Assembly (NCBI RefSeq): GCF_019925205.1
Contig: NC_083560.1
Span: 128,355,816-128,419,815 of the forward strand
Length of the DNA: 64,000 bases
Reading direction: 5' to 3'
Source: Metopolophium dirhodum
Lineage: Eukaryota > Arthropoda > Insecta > Hemiptera > Aphididae
The notes under the pieces are model-generated. The model was given only the letters and a program-made list of their open reading frames with translations. It searched no databases and was not told where the DNA came from. Both the position numbers and the translations under genes were made by a program. This document shows, piece after piece, positions 38,090 to 51,827 of this stretch. Position 1 is the stretch's first letter. The number at the start of each line of letters is the position of its first letter.

Positions 38090-38397
38090 TGCTATCAAGT
38101 CCAATAGTTTACTACGCTTTAATAGTATAGCCCGTCCAGTTGATCTTGGCACTTGGCAATACCGTTACTATTTTAAAAAAATCAGTGGTCCGAAAACTAG
38201 GTACCAATATAATATTATTTATCAATAGGTACCGATAATATTATAGTTTACGGATCACTGTTTTTTTTTTTTTTTATCGTAACGGTTAGGTTATATAATT
38301 TGATACGATATTGTTATTACGGTCTGTGGACGAAATAAACGCATATTGTAATCATAACGATATTATTGTTTTAATACGTGTGATTTGTCTTTTGCAG

Positions 38398-38609
38398 CGG
38401 TAACACTTTCGAGGGCCAATGGCAGAACGGCAAGAGACACGGGTTGGGCGTCGAGTCCCGGGGGCGGTGGCTGTACAGAGGAGAATGGACACAAGGTTTC
38501 AAGGGCCGGTACGGTGTCAGACAATCGGCCACGACCAACGCCAAGTACGAGGGGACTTGGGCCAACGGGCTGCAAGACGGCTACGGGTCAGAGACGTACG
38601 CCGACGGTG
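38398..38609 (+). CDS. jp: junctophilin exon 2: MORN III-V
   Basis: Joins exon 1 in phase 2 (AG plus C gives Ser), producing the invariant WPSGNTFEGQW. It holds three MORN motifs: GNTFEGQWQNGKRHGLGVE, then RWLYRGEWTQGFKGRYGVR, then AKYEGTWANGLQDGYGSE. The intervening QSATTN matches the family. Residues about 120-190. It ends YADG plus one base at a G/GTACGG donor (38610), phase 1. The acceptor is TTTTGCAG. No substitutions of the MORN glycines or aromatics are apparent. Confidence 0.93.
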
Positions 38610-41600
38610 GTACGGATTTAATCTTATACTTATACCTTATATAATTTATTGCGACAAACAGTAAATACAAACTGCAGAGTAAAATAATATATAACAAACA
38701 AGTTGCGAGCTCGTCCATTGAGCATAATATATTATCATTATGCTTGAATACGGATGAGCTGAGTTCGTATTAAAAGTGAACTAAAAATAATATTAAAATA
38801 AAGGTTAATTTACATATTAATACTTTATCGCTATGCTACCTGCGAAAATATTTTACCGTTTAGGAAAAATTAAAAAATTAAATATATAATATAACGTCAC
38901 GCAGTATAATAATGGCCAACGGCCGTCGCGTTTCGTTTCGATATTCCATTTGAAATATAATGTTCGATTGGAATATTTTTTATTTTTAAAATCGAAAATT
39001 TCACTCTTCAGGAAATATTTTTAAAAATGTTCCCTCGGTCTAAGTATACAACTATATAATATATTGAAACATTGTTTTTCTTTAGTTCAAGATTTATTTT
39101 AATTTTTTTCACATAAACGAAAATGTATTCCAAGAAAATAAATTTCATGCAATTTCAAACCCCCCCAACCCTCCCAGGGTTCCTACCAACATTGTATTTT
39201 TTCTTTCATTTTCAACTATACACGATCACTATATTATTGTACTCACTGGTGTATACAACCTAGCTGACAGTTTTCCTACACACGATAATAGGTCAGGACT
39301 AGGGATGTGCATAATAATATACGGATTCTGAAGGAGGTGCACTTGTACACATATGTAAAATATACGATCGACTCGAGTACCATCTCTCGCTATAATATAC
39401 GCACGTAGATATGTAGATCACCAATGACGAATAAGAATTTATTGTCTGTGCTCGCTGTTTTTCCTTTCAAAGCGAAACGATTATAAATCAATGCTGGCTC
39501 ACATATTTTAAAATATGGTTAGGTACATGTTTATATTTTATATACAGAGCGATTCGCTATTCATGTTCGCCCTTATTTTTTTCTTTGACAATGCATTTGT
39601 TCAATTTATGATTTTTGGAATTTTTAAATACCTTCACTAATGGCTTCATTTCCAAATTCTCGGGATTTTTTCATATTACTTGAGGAGTGTTCCGTGGTGT
39701 CACGAACTTCTGTTTTTCTGATGTTTAACCCCCCCCCCCCCCCCATATATTTAATGTAAATTATTTAGTGAATAAAGATTTAGACGTATCGAAATCAAAA
39801 TTCAAATGATAAGTTTTTGAGTTAATTAATTTTGTGTACCAATGATAATTAGATACTTACATGATATAATGAGTTTGGAAGATATGGGGGCTATAATGGT
39901 AATTACAATTGTTTTATAGTTTATATTAAAAATGGTCTAAGGCGTGTAATAAGTACTAGATCTAGCTATGATTATATATTCTATTTTGTATCATTCTAAA
40001 ACCATTTTGTATCTTAAGCTAGGGCTATTATCCTTAATATAAATATTTTAACAGCTGAAAAACTAATTATTTGCATTTTGAATTAGATACATTCTTCAAC
40101 ATTTAAAAAGAATATGTGTACTAAATATTTCACGGTGAAATGCGAGGTTCTAATTTGAATAAAAAAAAGTTTATTATGCCGTATAGGACACTCCCTATAG
40201 TACCTAGTACAAAAACCCTCAAGAATTTTAAAATAATGTCTTTGACTAGAAATATTTCAAAATACCAAAAATCAGAATTTGAATAAATATTAATTATTAA
40301 ATGAAAACACCGGGATGACCATGCTTTGTGTATCACTTTGTAAATATATTTTCATTTATGTCTGATTCGATCAAAATAATAATAATTTAATAACGACCCT
40401 ATTTATGTAGCATATATTCCAATGTACAATATATAATAAATATAATTATTGAATACAGTCAATATAGCGTGTCCTTTTTTTTCAAATTAAAATTTGATTT
40501 TGTTTATTGTTCACTGCAGCCTTTTGTATGTACGCGGAATAGGTACTCAAATAAATTATTTTCTATACCATCGAGAAAATAATATAATAACGTCAACAGT
40601 GACCTTCTTACAAAAATATTATACGAACACAATACAACTTGCACTTTTTTGGATTTATTTCACTATCCATTCTGTGTATGTTATTATTCTACCGTCTTGC
40701 AAAAAAAAATAACTATTATTTATACACAATATGAACTGTATAAGCTACCACACAAATTGGCCGAAATTGCACATAAAATATATAACAGTAAGATTTGTAT
40801 TTAATTTGAATTCCAAATTTTATGAAATTTTAGTGCTTCTTTGTGTACTTACTACCTAGTCGCAAAACTACTCCAGACATCACATTTCGTATTATATATT
40901 TTATATTGTATTATATTAATATTACCACTTTATTATAATTTTATTTTTCTATTTAAGGTAAATTCAAAATGTGTATGCATATCAACCAAATCCTTTTGAA
41001 CTTTTTGATTTTCATTGTAAACAATTTTTTTTTCTATGTATAAAATTACAAAGTTGTTTTACATTCTTCTTTTTATTTCATTTTTGCAATTTTAAAGGTA
41101 ATTTGTAGGTAGGATACAGTCACGCGAGTGCAGACAGTAATAAAAAATTCACGATAGGTACTTATAACATAATAATAAAAATAAAGTATCAATGGCATTT
41201 TAATAATATTACTTTTTATCACAAATTCCATTTAATTTAATGAAAGAGCTACTCAATTAGGTAGGTACTGCCAGTTGTTAAATAATTCCCATTTTTTTTT
41301 TTTTACTGAGGTAAACGGAGGTATACATTTGCGACGAATTATATTAGCAACTATGTCGTAAATTATAATAATTTTCTTTGAATTACGTACGAGTATAACA
41401 CATTTGTAATTTATCATCAAAACACGGTAGGTGCTAATAATATTATAATATTTTAATAGGTGCATAAATAAAACGACCTTTTTTTTATAATATTATATGT
41501 TTTGTTTACAAATTAATTCGTAAAGCGTATTGAATATTAATATTATTCATAATCAAAGTAAAAATTTAAATTAATTGGTCCTGAGATCTACACGTTTTAT

Positions 41601-42031
41601 TTTGTATAGTCTCATTAGCATATTCGAGTGATTGTAAATTTTCTTTCCGGACATATATTTTTGTATATATTACTGAGGATTACCAAAAAAAATATGAAAT
41701 ACGCCGCGGTGTATATATATTATAAAATATTAAGTTTCTTACTGTTTTTATGACCATAGGTATTATACTTTTATGATATTATAAACAATAAAAATCTAAA
41801 AAAAAAAAAAAATATATTAAAATCAAGTGTTAGGTACCACTCAGTTCTGCAAAAGTCGATATCAAAAATTTAACAAACGATTTATATAAAATGTATATAA
41901 AATCTTACGTGACGTTTATTCGTTTACCCTCGTGTCTTACCTACCTACTGCGATAGGTCCAATAGTCTTGAATAATTTGACGATTTTTTTCACCGCGGGT
42001 TAACAATTTGTTCGCACGTTTTATTTTGAAG
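38610..42031 (+). other. jp: jp intron 2 (3.4 kb), contents
   Basis: AT-rich and free of a supportable gene. It includes a C16 run at 39729-39744 and a shorter C-rich patch at 39161-39178. The acceptor TTTTGAAG at 42031 is less canonical than the others (AAG rather than CAG) but is dictated by phase and by the conserved protein. Confidence 0.75.
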
Positions 42032-42351
42032 GGACGTTTCAAGGGCAGTGGATGCGCGGCATGCGACACGGATACGGCGTCCGGACCAGTGCTCGGTTCG
42101 GGATGGCATCTCATTCCAAGCCAAACAAATCGGACATCCGGAATTCCCTGTCGTCGTTGGGCAGCGACGATGCGCACAACAAGGCGGGCAGCGCGTCCGA
42201 AGACCCGGTAATTGGTAGCGAGGGTCGCGACAAGAAGCTGGACGACACCCGAGGTGGGTTCGTGTTGAAGGCCAACAGTGACGAGCAGCCGAACAAACAC
42301 AAGACGCTGGTGTCCAAGTCCACGCACAGTCTCAAGAGGACGTTCATGTCT
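42032..42351 (+). CDS. jp: junctophilin exon 3: MORN VI and joining region
   Basis: The first base completes Gly with exon 2, giving YADGGTFQGQWMRGMRHGYG (MORN VI, residues about 188-207), then VRTSARFGMASHS. The rest (about 210-297) is the joining region between the two MORN groups. It is Ser/Asp/Lys-rich and low in structure (RNSLSSLGSDDAHNKAG), with basic patches (EGRDKKLDD, NKHKTLVSKSTHSLKR). It includes RGGFVLKANSDE, which resembles insect junctophilins. It ends FMS at a T/GTAAGT donor, phase 0. Confidence 0.92.
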
Positions 42352-45300
42352 GTAAGTCACATATAGGTCCCGCGTGGAAAATGTTATATTAATTATTATT
42401 AATTACGTCGCGAAAATAAGACGAAATTCTTGGGGCCGGTGGAATAAGAACGATATCTCTTACTGCCGCAAACATACTCGTGATATCTCACCAAATGTAA
42501 CCCAACCCTCGACACTAACAAAACATCTCCCACATGTAACCTAATCTAATAGGCAGCGTACCACCTCCAGTGTAACCATATTATGGTGATAATATTTAGG
42601 CAAAAACGCTCGTATGTAGGTATAATATATTTGTTGTACGTTTAAACTTACTCACTAAAGCTGAAAGTCTCAGTTTATATTGTTTCGACTGTCATAAAAA
42701 AAATTGTGTTTCTGTTCCGCGGTTTTCATTTGGTTTTGGTTAAAACGGCTGCAGCTGTTATTTAGATTGGTCGGCCCTGTTTAAACATCACAATTTACGA
42801 ACGAACCTCGAGAGCTGCCATATTTGTTAGCTTACCTATTAAGCTTCAAGTAGTAGTTATTTGAACTCAAAATATGCGAAACAAAATGCTTGGCAGACAG
42901 CCCATGTCGATAAAGCGAGGCGCGGAGTCGTTATAATATTCTCGGAATACCGATGAAAACCTGTAAGCGAAGATTTTCGACATTCCGAGCGGAGGGTCCG
43001 CCCTTTAAGTCCTACCGTCCCCGGTCGTAAATCTGCCACTGTATAGATCCATCGTCACCCACGTATGTGCTTGAACAATAATCGCTCCTGAGGAGATGGG
43101 AAATAAAAACGTTATAAGTACCTACTATTTATACACGAATCTATATTATTATTATTATTATTCAGATCATCCGTTGCCAAAATCGCTGAATACAGCAGTG
43201 GGTTTTTGTTATCAGGTAATGGTTATCATCTTTTACCGTTCCGTAATTTGGATCGACATATCAAACGATATTGTGTAGAATAACCGCTTTTGTGTATCCA
43301 AGTTGACCAAAATGGTTAGGTCACCGCCAACGGGTAGCATTCTATTGTTATTAATTCATGTGCAGTAATCGTGCCTTTATTTCGAGCTAGTTTTTAATAT
43401 GTAATTTTTTTTTCCTTTATACATCTATTCGTTAGAGTCGTATTACTTAAATCAATGATGAGCGAGATAGACAAATAATATAAATGGACAAACAATACAC
43501 GTACAATCAGTCGTGATAGTATAAGACTTATATTTAGTCAGTATGTAATATATATATATATATATTATATAGTCATTCATAATATGCTTCCGTAGGTATC
43601 TATTATAATAATTAAAACTATCGATTTTTTTTCTCCCGTTCACCATAATAATATATAGAGGAGAGAGTTGCCTATATGGGACCGTTTTCAATATGTTGTA
43701 AGTTTCCAATTTGATTAGTTATAAATTTTTTTTTTTTTTGAAATCATCTTTGAAAAATTTTCTTTTTTCTAAAATGTACGGTTCGACACAGGAAACTAAT
43801 CTATTGAATTGAACCACCGTCTTCTTTGACTAGACAACATAAAAATATACTAATATATAGTACCTACATTTTTTTTGCACAGATTAGTCAATCCTGTATT
43901 GTATTTTTCGAGTAATTGTATATAATATTATTATAAAATACAATTTTTATGAGTCACGTGTTTATGTATCATCTCATAATCACCATTTTGTTAAGCTGTG
44001 ACAGCCATTGAGTCATCTGCTGTAATTTATTTTTGGTCCATTTATTACAATTACTCCTTATTTGTCATTATAACAGATAACTGTTGTCAATAAAATTCGT
44101 GAATATATTAAAATCTGAAATGAAATAAGTGGACCAAATTATGCAACATTAAATTGCCCATTATAAACAATTTCATTATGTCAAAAAAAGTATCATTAAA
44201 TTTCGATAACCTATAGGTACCACTATACTAAAGTTCACCACAATTTTAATAAGTTAAACAAATGGTTTTTGATAATATTGAATTATTTTTCTATATAATA
44301 AACAACAATTTTGCGGTAATTATACAAATTGATAATAATCGCATTAGAATTACTAATAGGAACACATCACAAAATACTTCAAAGACGTTGTGAAGTGTGC
44401 ACACACATATAATATTTTTATATTGGGACCATTACCCAACGAGAGTGGTCCACATAGCACCAGTACAATAAAGGCGACTCTTCCTATAATAGCATAATAG
44501 TGTAGTGTAGTCACATTGTCGTTTACGGTTTTTATTCGCCATTACGGATAATATGTGTAATAATATTATACAATAATAAGCAATGTCTTGTGGGTACGTT
44601 TATTTTTATTTTTATTCATTCCCGCGACCGAGACGAGTGGAGTTTAGCGTGCAGAGAAGAATATCGTAGAAATTATTAATACTTTAGTTTAATGATATTG
44701 TATTACACTGCAACACTCTGCGACTAGCATTACACGAAACAGAAGAAATTCTATATATATATATAAATATACAATATATTATATTGGATTAGATTTTTCA
44801 AAGTTTAGAGTCACTTGTCAAACGTTAAAAGGTATTGATTCTGTGCTGTGTATCAGCTATAGTCGTCTGAGAGTTGAGTGGTTTTTTGTTTGTTGGCTCG
44901 GTCGGAACAACCGCCTAGACGTTCTGTTGTCCTCGTCTTAATGATTAATATTTGATTTAGATGAAAACGTCTGTAGTTCGTAAATGGGTCGGAAGTCGTT
45001 GAAAAATATATAAACCGCACCAGACGTAAAGTTGGCACAGTGTGACAATATTATTATAATACCGCCGTGGCTATCGAATAAAATATGGTTCGCAAGCGGC
45101 TGAGTCGACGGTGCAAAGGGCTATGATAATATAATAATAATTATAAGGCAATTAATGTAATACAACGACCGCCCACGATAGCGTTGTACGCTGACGAGAC
45201 AATGGCCAAGCGTTCAATAATATTAATAATAAGTAATAATTAACTGTGAAACTGCTTTTCAGCGGAAAATCCGACACTAAGATTAGACACCGGCGGAATG

Positions 45301-48300
45301 CGGTTAACCTGCAGCCGAAGTCGTTGTATCGCGTCAGATTGTTGTCGTCATCATAAGTCATATTATTATAACACTGCGCAGGTACATTGCAGCAGGGCGT
45401 CGCTAGTTTGGTACTTGCCTTATTTTTGTTACCCCAAAATAGACATGGGTAACATGAGCTCACTTTTTCGGGCCATTTGAGCGCAGGCACTTTATTTTTC
45501 TTTAAAATTGCCGTTGGTGGTCTACTTCAGAGTGGATTTTTACTGGTTATCGCTGTTGTATGAATGAAAAAATAAGAAAGAGTCGAAATCTGAAAAAAAA
45601 TCAATAAATTATTTATTAATAAATAAACAAAAAAATGTGTATAAAAAAAATTATTTTGGAAAATTCTAATATAGAACATTATATACAACTTTAAGCAGTT
45701 AAGAATAAATTAATTTCGTGACATAATACCAGCTGGTGTGTAAATACAATTCATAAATTAATTCTGAAATAGAACTCTTAAAGTTGTTGCAACTTCATAT
45801 TCTAATGAATTAGTGCGGGAAACGGGCAATAATTTTCATCGTTGTCGACGAATAGGTCTTCTGATTCTTCTAATAACTCTCTGGAATATTATTTTACCGG
45901 GCTGTTCTACCAATAATTATTCTGCTAAGTTCGGTTTTTTGCAGTTGTTTTTAATTTCTTGCCATCGCAATTAATACGTTCAGTATAATAATTTATAATG
46001 TTCATGTCGATTTTCACTTTGATACATTATACAGTGTTCGCTATTATTCGTCCACAAAGTCGCAGAGAACGTATCCGCTGAAAATTGTCACGTTTGTTTG
46101 TCTCGATTTGACAGTGTTATATAATAATTTATCGATACTATTGTACCGATCATCATTTATTGGTACATTTTTTTTCCATTGTCACTAAACACATATTATT
46201 TATTACGTTTTGCGCTTCCATCGCGAATATAATGAGAGGAAAACATGTCGTAACTGGAAATCAATTCAATTATTTTACAATCGCGCTCATTATTGGGCTG
46301 CGGAACTTATATTTCCGGAGTGAAACAACTACGTCTCCCCGGCACGGCGCGATAAAATTCGTCTCCAAAATCGTGGTCACGTGGCATAGGACTTTATATC
46401 CAAACACGGTATCCGACTATCGTAATATTACACATGAATAAATGGCACACGTCATTGCATTTCGTCCAGTGCGTGATGCGTGCAAAATGGGAGAACTCAT
46501 CGTCTGCTGGACGTCTCATTAAAGCCCTCGTACTCGGCGGATTGTTGTTATTGCCAGGTGTAAAATTCTGAAAAATAAATCATCGTTATCCGCGTGAGCT
46601 GATCCGACCTATCTACCTACACGTGCACAACGAATAATAACGTCGTATTTCGCTTATTATACTTACACGTGTCGATTTTCGATTTTTAAAATGTTACCGA
46701 ATAATCGTGAAAGGTATATAGTAATATTATTATGATTTCTGGAGCGCAGCCATCTTTATAAAACAACATCGGTTTGGGTGGTATTATATCACTGTGACAA
46801 TTTATGGTGTTACACAGATGCGAGTATACTTAATGTAATATTTTCTCAAGTCCTTCTGTGTGGCTGAAGTAGAACCATTTGAATTCTGGGTGCTGGGCTG
46901 ATGGACCGGATAATATTCTTATTCTATAACCCTGTATACCTATAAGTACCTGTTAAAAATACCTTTCTTAAACTACCTTAAAAATAACTGTCCTGTAGTG
47001 TAGTATAAGCTAGTAGTCGATACTAAAAAGTGCGTGTGAATTGTATACCATAACATAATAATAATAATAATAATATGTACCTATGACTAGAATATTTCAA
47101 TACACTAATATGGAAATCGGTTATGGTGGATCACTTGAATCTAAATATTGCCCACGATGACCGGTACGACGAAAGGCATTTTTTTTAATTTAAATTTTAT
47201 TATTCCTAGTTACAGTTGTAGTGCATTGCCAATGATTACTGTATATAGACATTTGTTTATTTTTAATGAACTTGTGATTTTATTTTGTTTCTATAATATG
47301 TTTTTTCATGTGTATAGGTACCGTATTTTGATATATTTTTTCGTTGTTCTATTTTGTTCCCTCTCTAGCATTCATTGTGGATTGTCGCATGCATATTTGA
47401 ATCCTAAACGAACTTCTATTATTATACATAATCCAGAATAAACTTTAAAAACTTTAAATTGCAGCGTTTAATATATACAACACAGGTGGAATGGTATTCG
47501 GTTATAATTCCTCAGTTCTCACGATGAAAATGTGTTTAGATAATTTATTATGAACAAATATGATCAGATACTTTAATGACCTAATTGTATTAGTATAAAA
47601 ATAGTTCACAAGTAATTAATGCTAAAGCAAAAATGGTAAAACAAAAATTCATACGATACACCTATTAACAAAATATGGTATAAATATTAATTGTAAAAAT
47701 TGCTTGAAAATATACTATTTACTATGCACAAGAACCTTTGTTAAAAATTTATAATAGTTCAGTTAATAAAAGTATACATAAAAATAAAAAAAAAATGTTT
47801 GAAATCATAAGGAAGTCACTTTAATGGATGTGTTAAGTTTAATTTAAATGATAAATCATTAAAAAAAAACCATTTCGAGATAAGGAGATGGATGGACAAG
47901 CATACTATATTCTTTAGGATGGTTTATATTTATATTAAAATGTAATTGTGTTTTTAAATAATAATGCACGTTGTAATGTTGAAAAGTTATAAGTTCTAAG
48001 ATAAATATTTTTTTTGAATTACAACAAAATATAATGAAAACTGATTGAGGAAGTCACTATTTTTCATTTCAATCGGAAATTTCTTAAAAATCTGAACTTG
48101 AAATGTTTATAAAAACATTGTGATTACGTATTTTCGATATTTTTCACATGATGAGGAACGCCTTGTATTGAATCGTTGAGTTTTTTGATTGAGCAACAAT
48201 ATTTCTGTGTATATAAATTGAAAAAAAGTTAATATTTCTGTAAATCTGCTATTCTTTGTTAGTTTTTTCAATTATAAAAAACAGTAGAGAACTATGGTTT

Positions 48301-49040
48301 TCTGATTTTTATTCCTCGAAATTACACCTTTGTTGTTAGGTTTGGAGCAAGTAAATTGAATCAAAACGAGATGACTGATAAAATGAATAATAATTTATTA
48401 AAAATACGTGGTTAAAAAACCAATATTATAGTCCTCTCAAAATATAAAATGATAAACAGAAAATAATAAAACAGTTCACGAAATTAAAAATATGGGTGCT
48501 ATTTATTCTACTGCCAGATAACAATAATTTTACACGTCATACACGTCATAATATCAAAATTAAAACATTATTAAAATATGAGGTTACACGTTAATAATTT
48601 AATAAAATGTGCTGACATATTTTTCTTTTGGAAATTATGGTATTTGATAGTTTTTTTATTATAGTTCATGATAAACCACGATGGTAAATATAATAACAAT
48701 ATAGAAAATATCTCCAACTCTCTAAAATGTTTATCATTATTTGGTAATATCATATTTACTTATAAGTTATATTACATGTTAATGTTCTCTTAATTTATTT
48801 CAATTACAATATCAAGTATACAAATCTTAATTTATTTACATGGTATATTTTAGTGAATTAGATACCTTAGGGTGGTCTTAAAATGCCAAGTTTAATTTTT
48901 TTTCTCTCGTCCGCTAAAATAGTGTATACATACACAAATTAACTACACAAAATATTGAATCAATCGGGCAAAGTTAACCCGTTCCTATTTTTAGGTATAC
49001 CTGGTACTTATTATAATGAACCGTTACCTAATTCTATGAC

Positions 49041-49205
49041 GGAGGCGACTAGTGAGAACATTAATTTGTTGGAGGCAACTCGTATCTTAAACTATTACGA
49101 GTTGACGACCTCCGATCGTCGGAGGCAACCATAATAGTGTTATTTTTTTTTTTTTTTTTTTGCTAAAAGGATGGGAGGAAATTCGTATATTTCAGGAGGC
49201 AACCG
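49041..49205. repeat. GGAGGCAAC direct repeats with a palindrome
   Basis: GGAGGC followed by AACT/AACC/GACT occurs at 49041, 49071, 49121 and 49195. The third follows an inverted CCTCCGA (49109) to make a 7-bp hairpin around 49109-49125. A long T-run (about 49143-49161) interrupts the set. Function unknown; it may be part of an old repeat. Confidence 0.5.
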
Positions 49206-49608
49206 TATATCATTATGCACCGAATAGTTTTATATAGGTTCCTATAGTTGCCGAAACTTAATATTGTCATTTGTGTGCGTGAAGACAATCAGACCGACGG
49301 CTTTATTGTAATCGAATTCGTTCTGTTAGAATGATCACGAACGAAATCGAAAAAAAAAATAATACCCTTTACGTGAATCTCGGTCAAGCGTACTTAAGTC
49401 ATCTACCACCGCTGACTCAGCGTAAACGCCTAAAGATTTATCTTGGCATTGGTCACTCCTTCCTGATTAATTCATGACACAAGCTGGCCGTCGGCGTGTT
49501 TCTTGGCTTCTTGTTTTCAACACTGCGTTCCATTTCTAGGACGTTCGATTTGCCAAATTAATAACCATCAATCACTGTAGTTGTACTACCCGCGATTCCT
49601 CGCGCTCT

Positions 49609-49637
49609 TGATAATAATAATAATAATAATAATAATA
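49609..49637. repeat. (ATA)n microsatellite
   Basis: About nine consecutive ATA units. Confidence 0.9.
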
Positions 49638-50049
49638 GTAAAAATATAAAAATAAAAAACGATTTGCGTCCTGTCTATGTATCGTGTTATATATGAACTT
49701 GCGCGGACCATAGGTGGTACACGTATGAGTTGTTTGACAATCGTAAAACGCTATTGTATATGGACATATATATAGCGTATATTTTAACAAAAACAACATT
49801 GTATTTTATTTGTTTTAGCCTAAAAGCTAACTTGATCGCATTATATCAATTTTTATTATATTTTACTGTTTGCATAATAGTAATGTATTGTTATTGGTAT
49901 GGGCGTGGTACGCGCGGTACGAGATTTTATGTGTCCCGAAAATCCACATTTGTACTGAAAAAACCACACGGCACAAAATTATTATGAAATATTTTAAATT
50001 GATGTTTATTTTTTTAACTGATAATTTAAATAAATACCGTGAAAATAAT

Positions 50050-51310
50050 ATCATCGTATTATCCCGAATTTTTATAAATGATAAAAATTACCATATAGTT
50101 AATGGGGATATAAATAAATGCCATCCATTTATTAAGTATTTTACAGTGCAGTTTTGTTTGGTTAGGTTATCAAATCGAAATGAATTTCACATCATTCATA
50201 TTTTTGTCATCACCGGGGGCATAATATTGTATTGATTGTTTATACTAATGCTTTAAAGTTCAATAATAATTTTAAACTCTCCCAATGAAATGGATAACAC
50301 TGTGAAACTTTCTGTATCAAGTCGAAAAAAGGCATTCAAGTACCCTAACAATATCATTGTAAACGGACGTATGGCTACTTTTTACACCGTGAAAATTTAA
50401 ATTAAATTTAAACAAATCCCATCACCAATGATAATATCATCAGCATCATACTAATTTCTAACGCACGAGGAATTGATCGATTTTGACTTTCGGGGTGGCG
50501 ATACCGATACGTTTCATAATATAATATAATTAATATGCTGTAATACAACAATTTATCATTACACGTTATTAAAGTAGATTAAAACCAATTTATTTTTGTA
50601 TTATCCCGAGTTGTATTAACACAATGAAAACTCCCAGACAGTGAAAATATGAATAAATGCCATAAATATTAAGTATTTTACGTGGTGGTTATTTTTGATT
50701 ACAATGTGAGTTGTTCTAAAAGCGTAATAAATATCACATCGATAATTATATTACTATCATAATCATAGGTAACAATTCGTATTGATTGTTTATAATAATG
50801 CTTTAATAATGTTCAATAACTTCATACTCGACCAATGAAACGGATGGTACCTGTTAAAGCGAAAGTTCGAAAGTCAAAAGCAGTGACACTGTAGTTGAGG
50901 TACCTACTTTATTACACCATGAAAAATTCCGTTCAATGAAATACAATCGCCGATGATGATCATAATAATTTCTAACGCACGAGGAATTAATTGATTTCGA
51001 CTTTCGGGCAGTGGCGTCATTTCAGTTTTTATTAGACTAGGTTAGGTTTTCACTGCTTTTCTGACTCAACATGTTTTCACTCAGATTCTCATTGCATAGT
51101 GCCATAGCGTTTAAGGAGAGGGGGGTGGTAAATGTGCCGACTTAAGGTTGATGTAAATACTAGACTGGGGCAAATGCCCCAGTTGCCCCCCTCTCAAATG
51201 ACGCCACTGCTTTCGGGATGGTGATGTGTTGCATCATATAATATAATAATATTGTGATATAATACAACAATCTATTATTATACGTTAGATTTAATCCAAT
51301 TTCTCCACAC
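50050..51310 (+). repeat. tandem duplication, ~545-550 bp period, second copy interrupted by a MITE
   Basis: Parallel landmarks in order: ATTATCCCGA at 50058 and 50600; AATAAATGCCAT, then AAGTATTTTAC; ATTGATTGTTTATA at 50231 and 50781; CCAATGAAA-GGAT; TCTAACGCACGAGGAATT; GACTTTCGGG; AATACAACAAT. The second unit is longer by the 201-bp MITE at 51009-51209 plus its 8-bp duplication. The first unit has the uninterrupted site CTTTCGGGG. Confidence 0.85.
51009..51209. mobile_element. hAT-type MITE with perfect 8-bp target duplication
   Basis: Ends CAGTGGCGTCATTT and AAATGACGCCACTG are perfect 14-bp inverted repeats. They are flanked by identical CTTTCGGG (51001-51008 and 51210-51217). The length of 201 bp is non-coding and includes GGGGCAAATGCCCC, an internal palindrome. 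The sister duplication unit at about 50485-50492 shows the empty site, confirming the boundaries independently. The TIR and duplication size indicate mobilisation by a hAT transposase encoded elsewhere. Confidence 0.92.
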
Positions 51311-51648
51311 AACAAATATTAATAGCAATATAATTATTTTCGTATACCTAGCGCACGTTCTGACGCGTCGTCAATCACGAAACCCTCATAATATTAATCG
51401 TGTCATATAGAGATAGCAATAATAATTATGTCCATCGTGGAGCCCACAATATATTAGGGGAGGCAGAGCTTCACCTGGTACACCCGAAGCAATTCGATCA
51501 AATTATTGATTGTTTTTTGAGAAAACGTTACAGTAATGTAATATGTATATATGTTTCTGACTTAAGTTCTATAAAAAAATAAAAACAACAATCGCTTGGT
51601 ATCAAATTATTTTTTCTTTATAAAGGAGGAGTTATGGTTACAGAGAGA

Positions 51649-51827
51649 CCAGTGCTTGAATTTGGAACAAAGTAGAATGGGTGGGGGATACAAAATGTAA
51701 AAAAAAACGTGTGTACCTGAATATTTAAACGACTATTATTGATTAGGGTTTAATTATAAGGGGAACAGATAAATATCTTCTAAAACTAGGAGAGACACCT
51801 CCACGTCACCCCTAACTTCAAGCACCT
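51649..51827. mobile_element. possible second hAT-like MITE
   Basis: Left end CAGTGCTTGAATTTGG and right end CTAACTTCAAGCACCT are inverted with two mismatches in the outer 11 bases. The flanks AGAGAGAC and AAGGGGAC agree at five of eight positions. The interior is non-coding. Confidence 0.5.

Larger units (their letters stand above)
15131..38397 (+). other. jp: jp intron 1 (~23.3 kb), contents
   Basis: Runs from a GTAAGT donor (15131) to a TTTTGCAG acceptor (38397). It holds the exon-derived array (to 15870), a CA-rich microsatellite, a Helitron remnant (17007-18249), a diverged tandem duplication (20690-21840), a small ORF (22067-22273), hAT-like remnants (25687-25791, 32947-33133), a second tandem duplication (35950-36715) and palindromes at 38009-38089. 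The stretches 18250-20689, 22274-25686, 25792-32946, 33134-35949 and 36716-38008 are AT-rich with homopolymer runs. They include G13 at 21686-21698 and G14 at 26696-26709. I see no gene in those stretches. Confidence 0.8.

Noticed and set aside
45152..45490. A 112-residue minus-strand frame.
   Set aside because: No recognisable motif, no codon bias against the background, no splice context. It is compatible with chance.
49870..50235. A 121-residue plus-strand frame.
   Set aside because: It spans the start of a non-coding tandem duplication whose second unit does not keep the frame.
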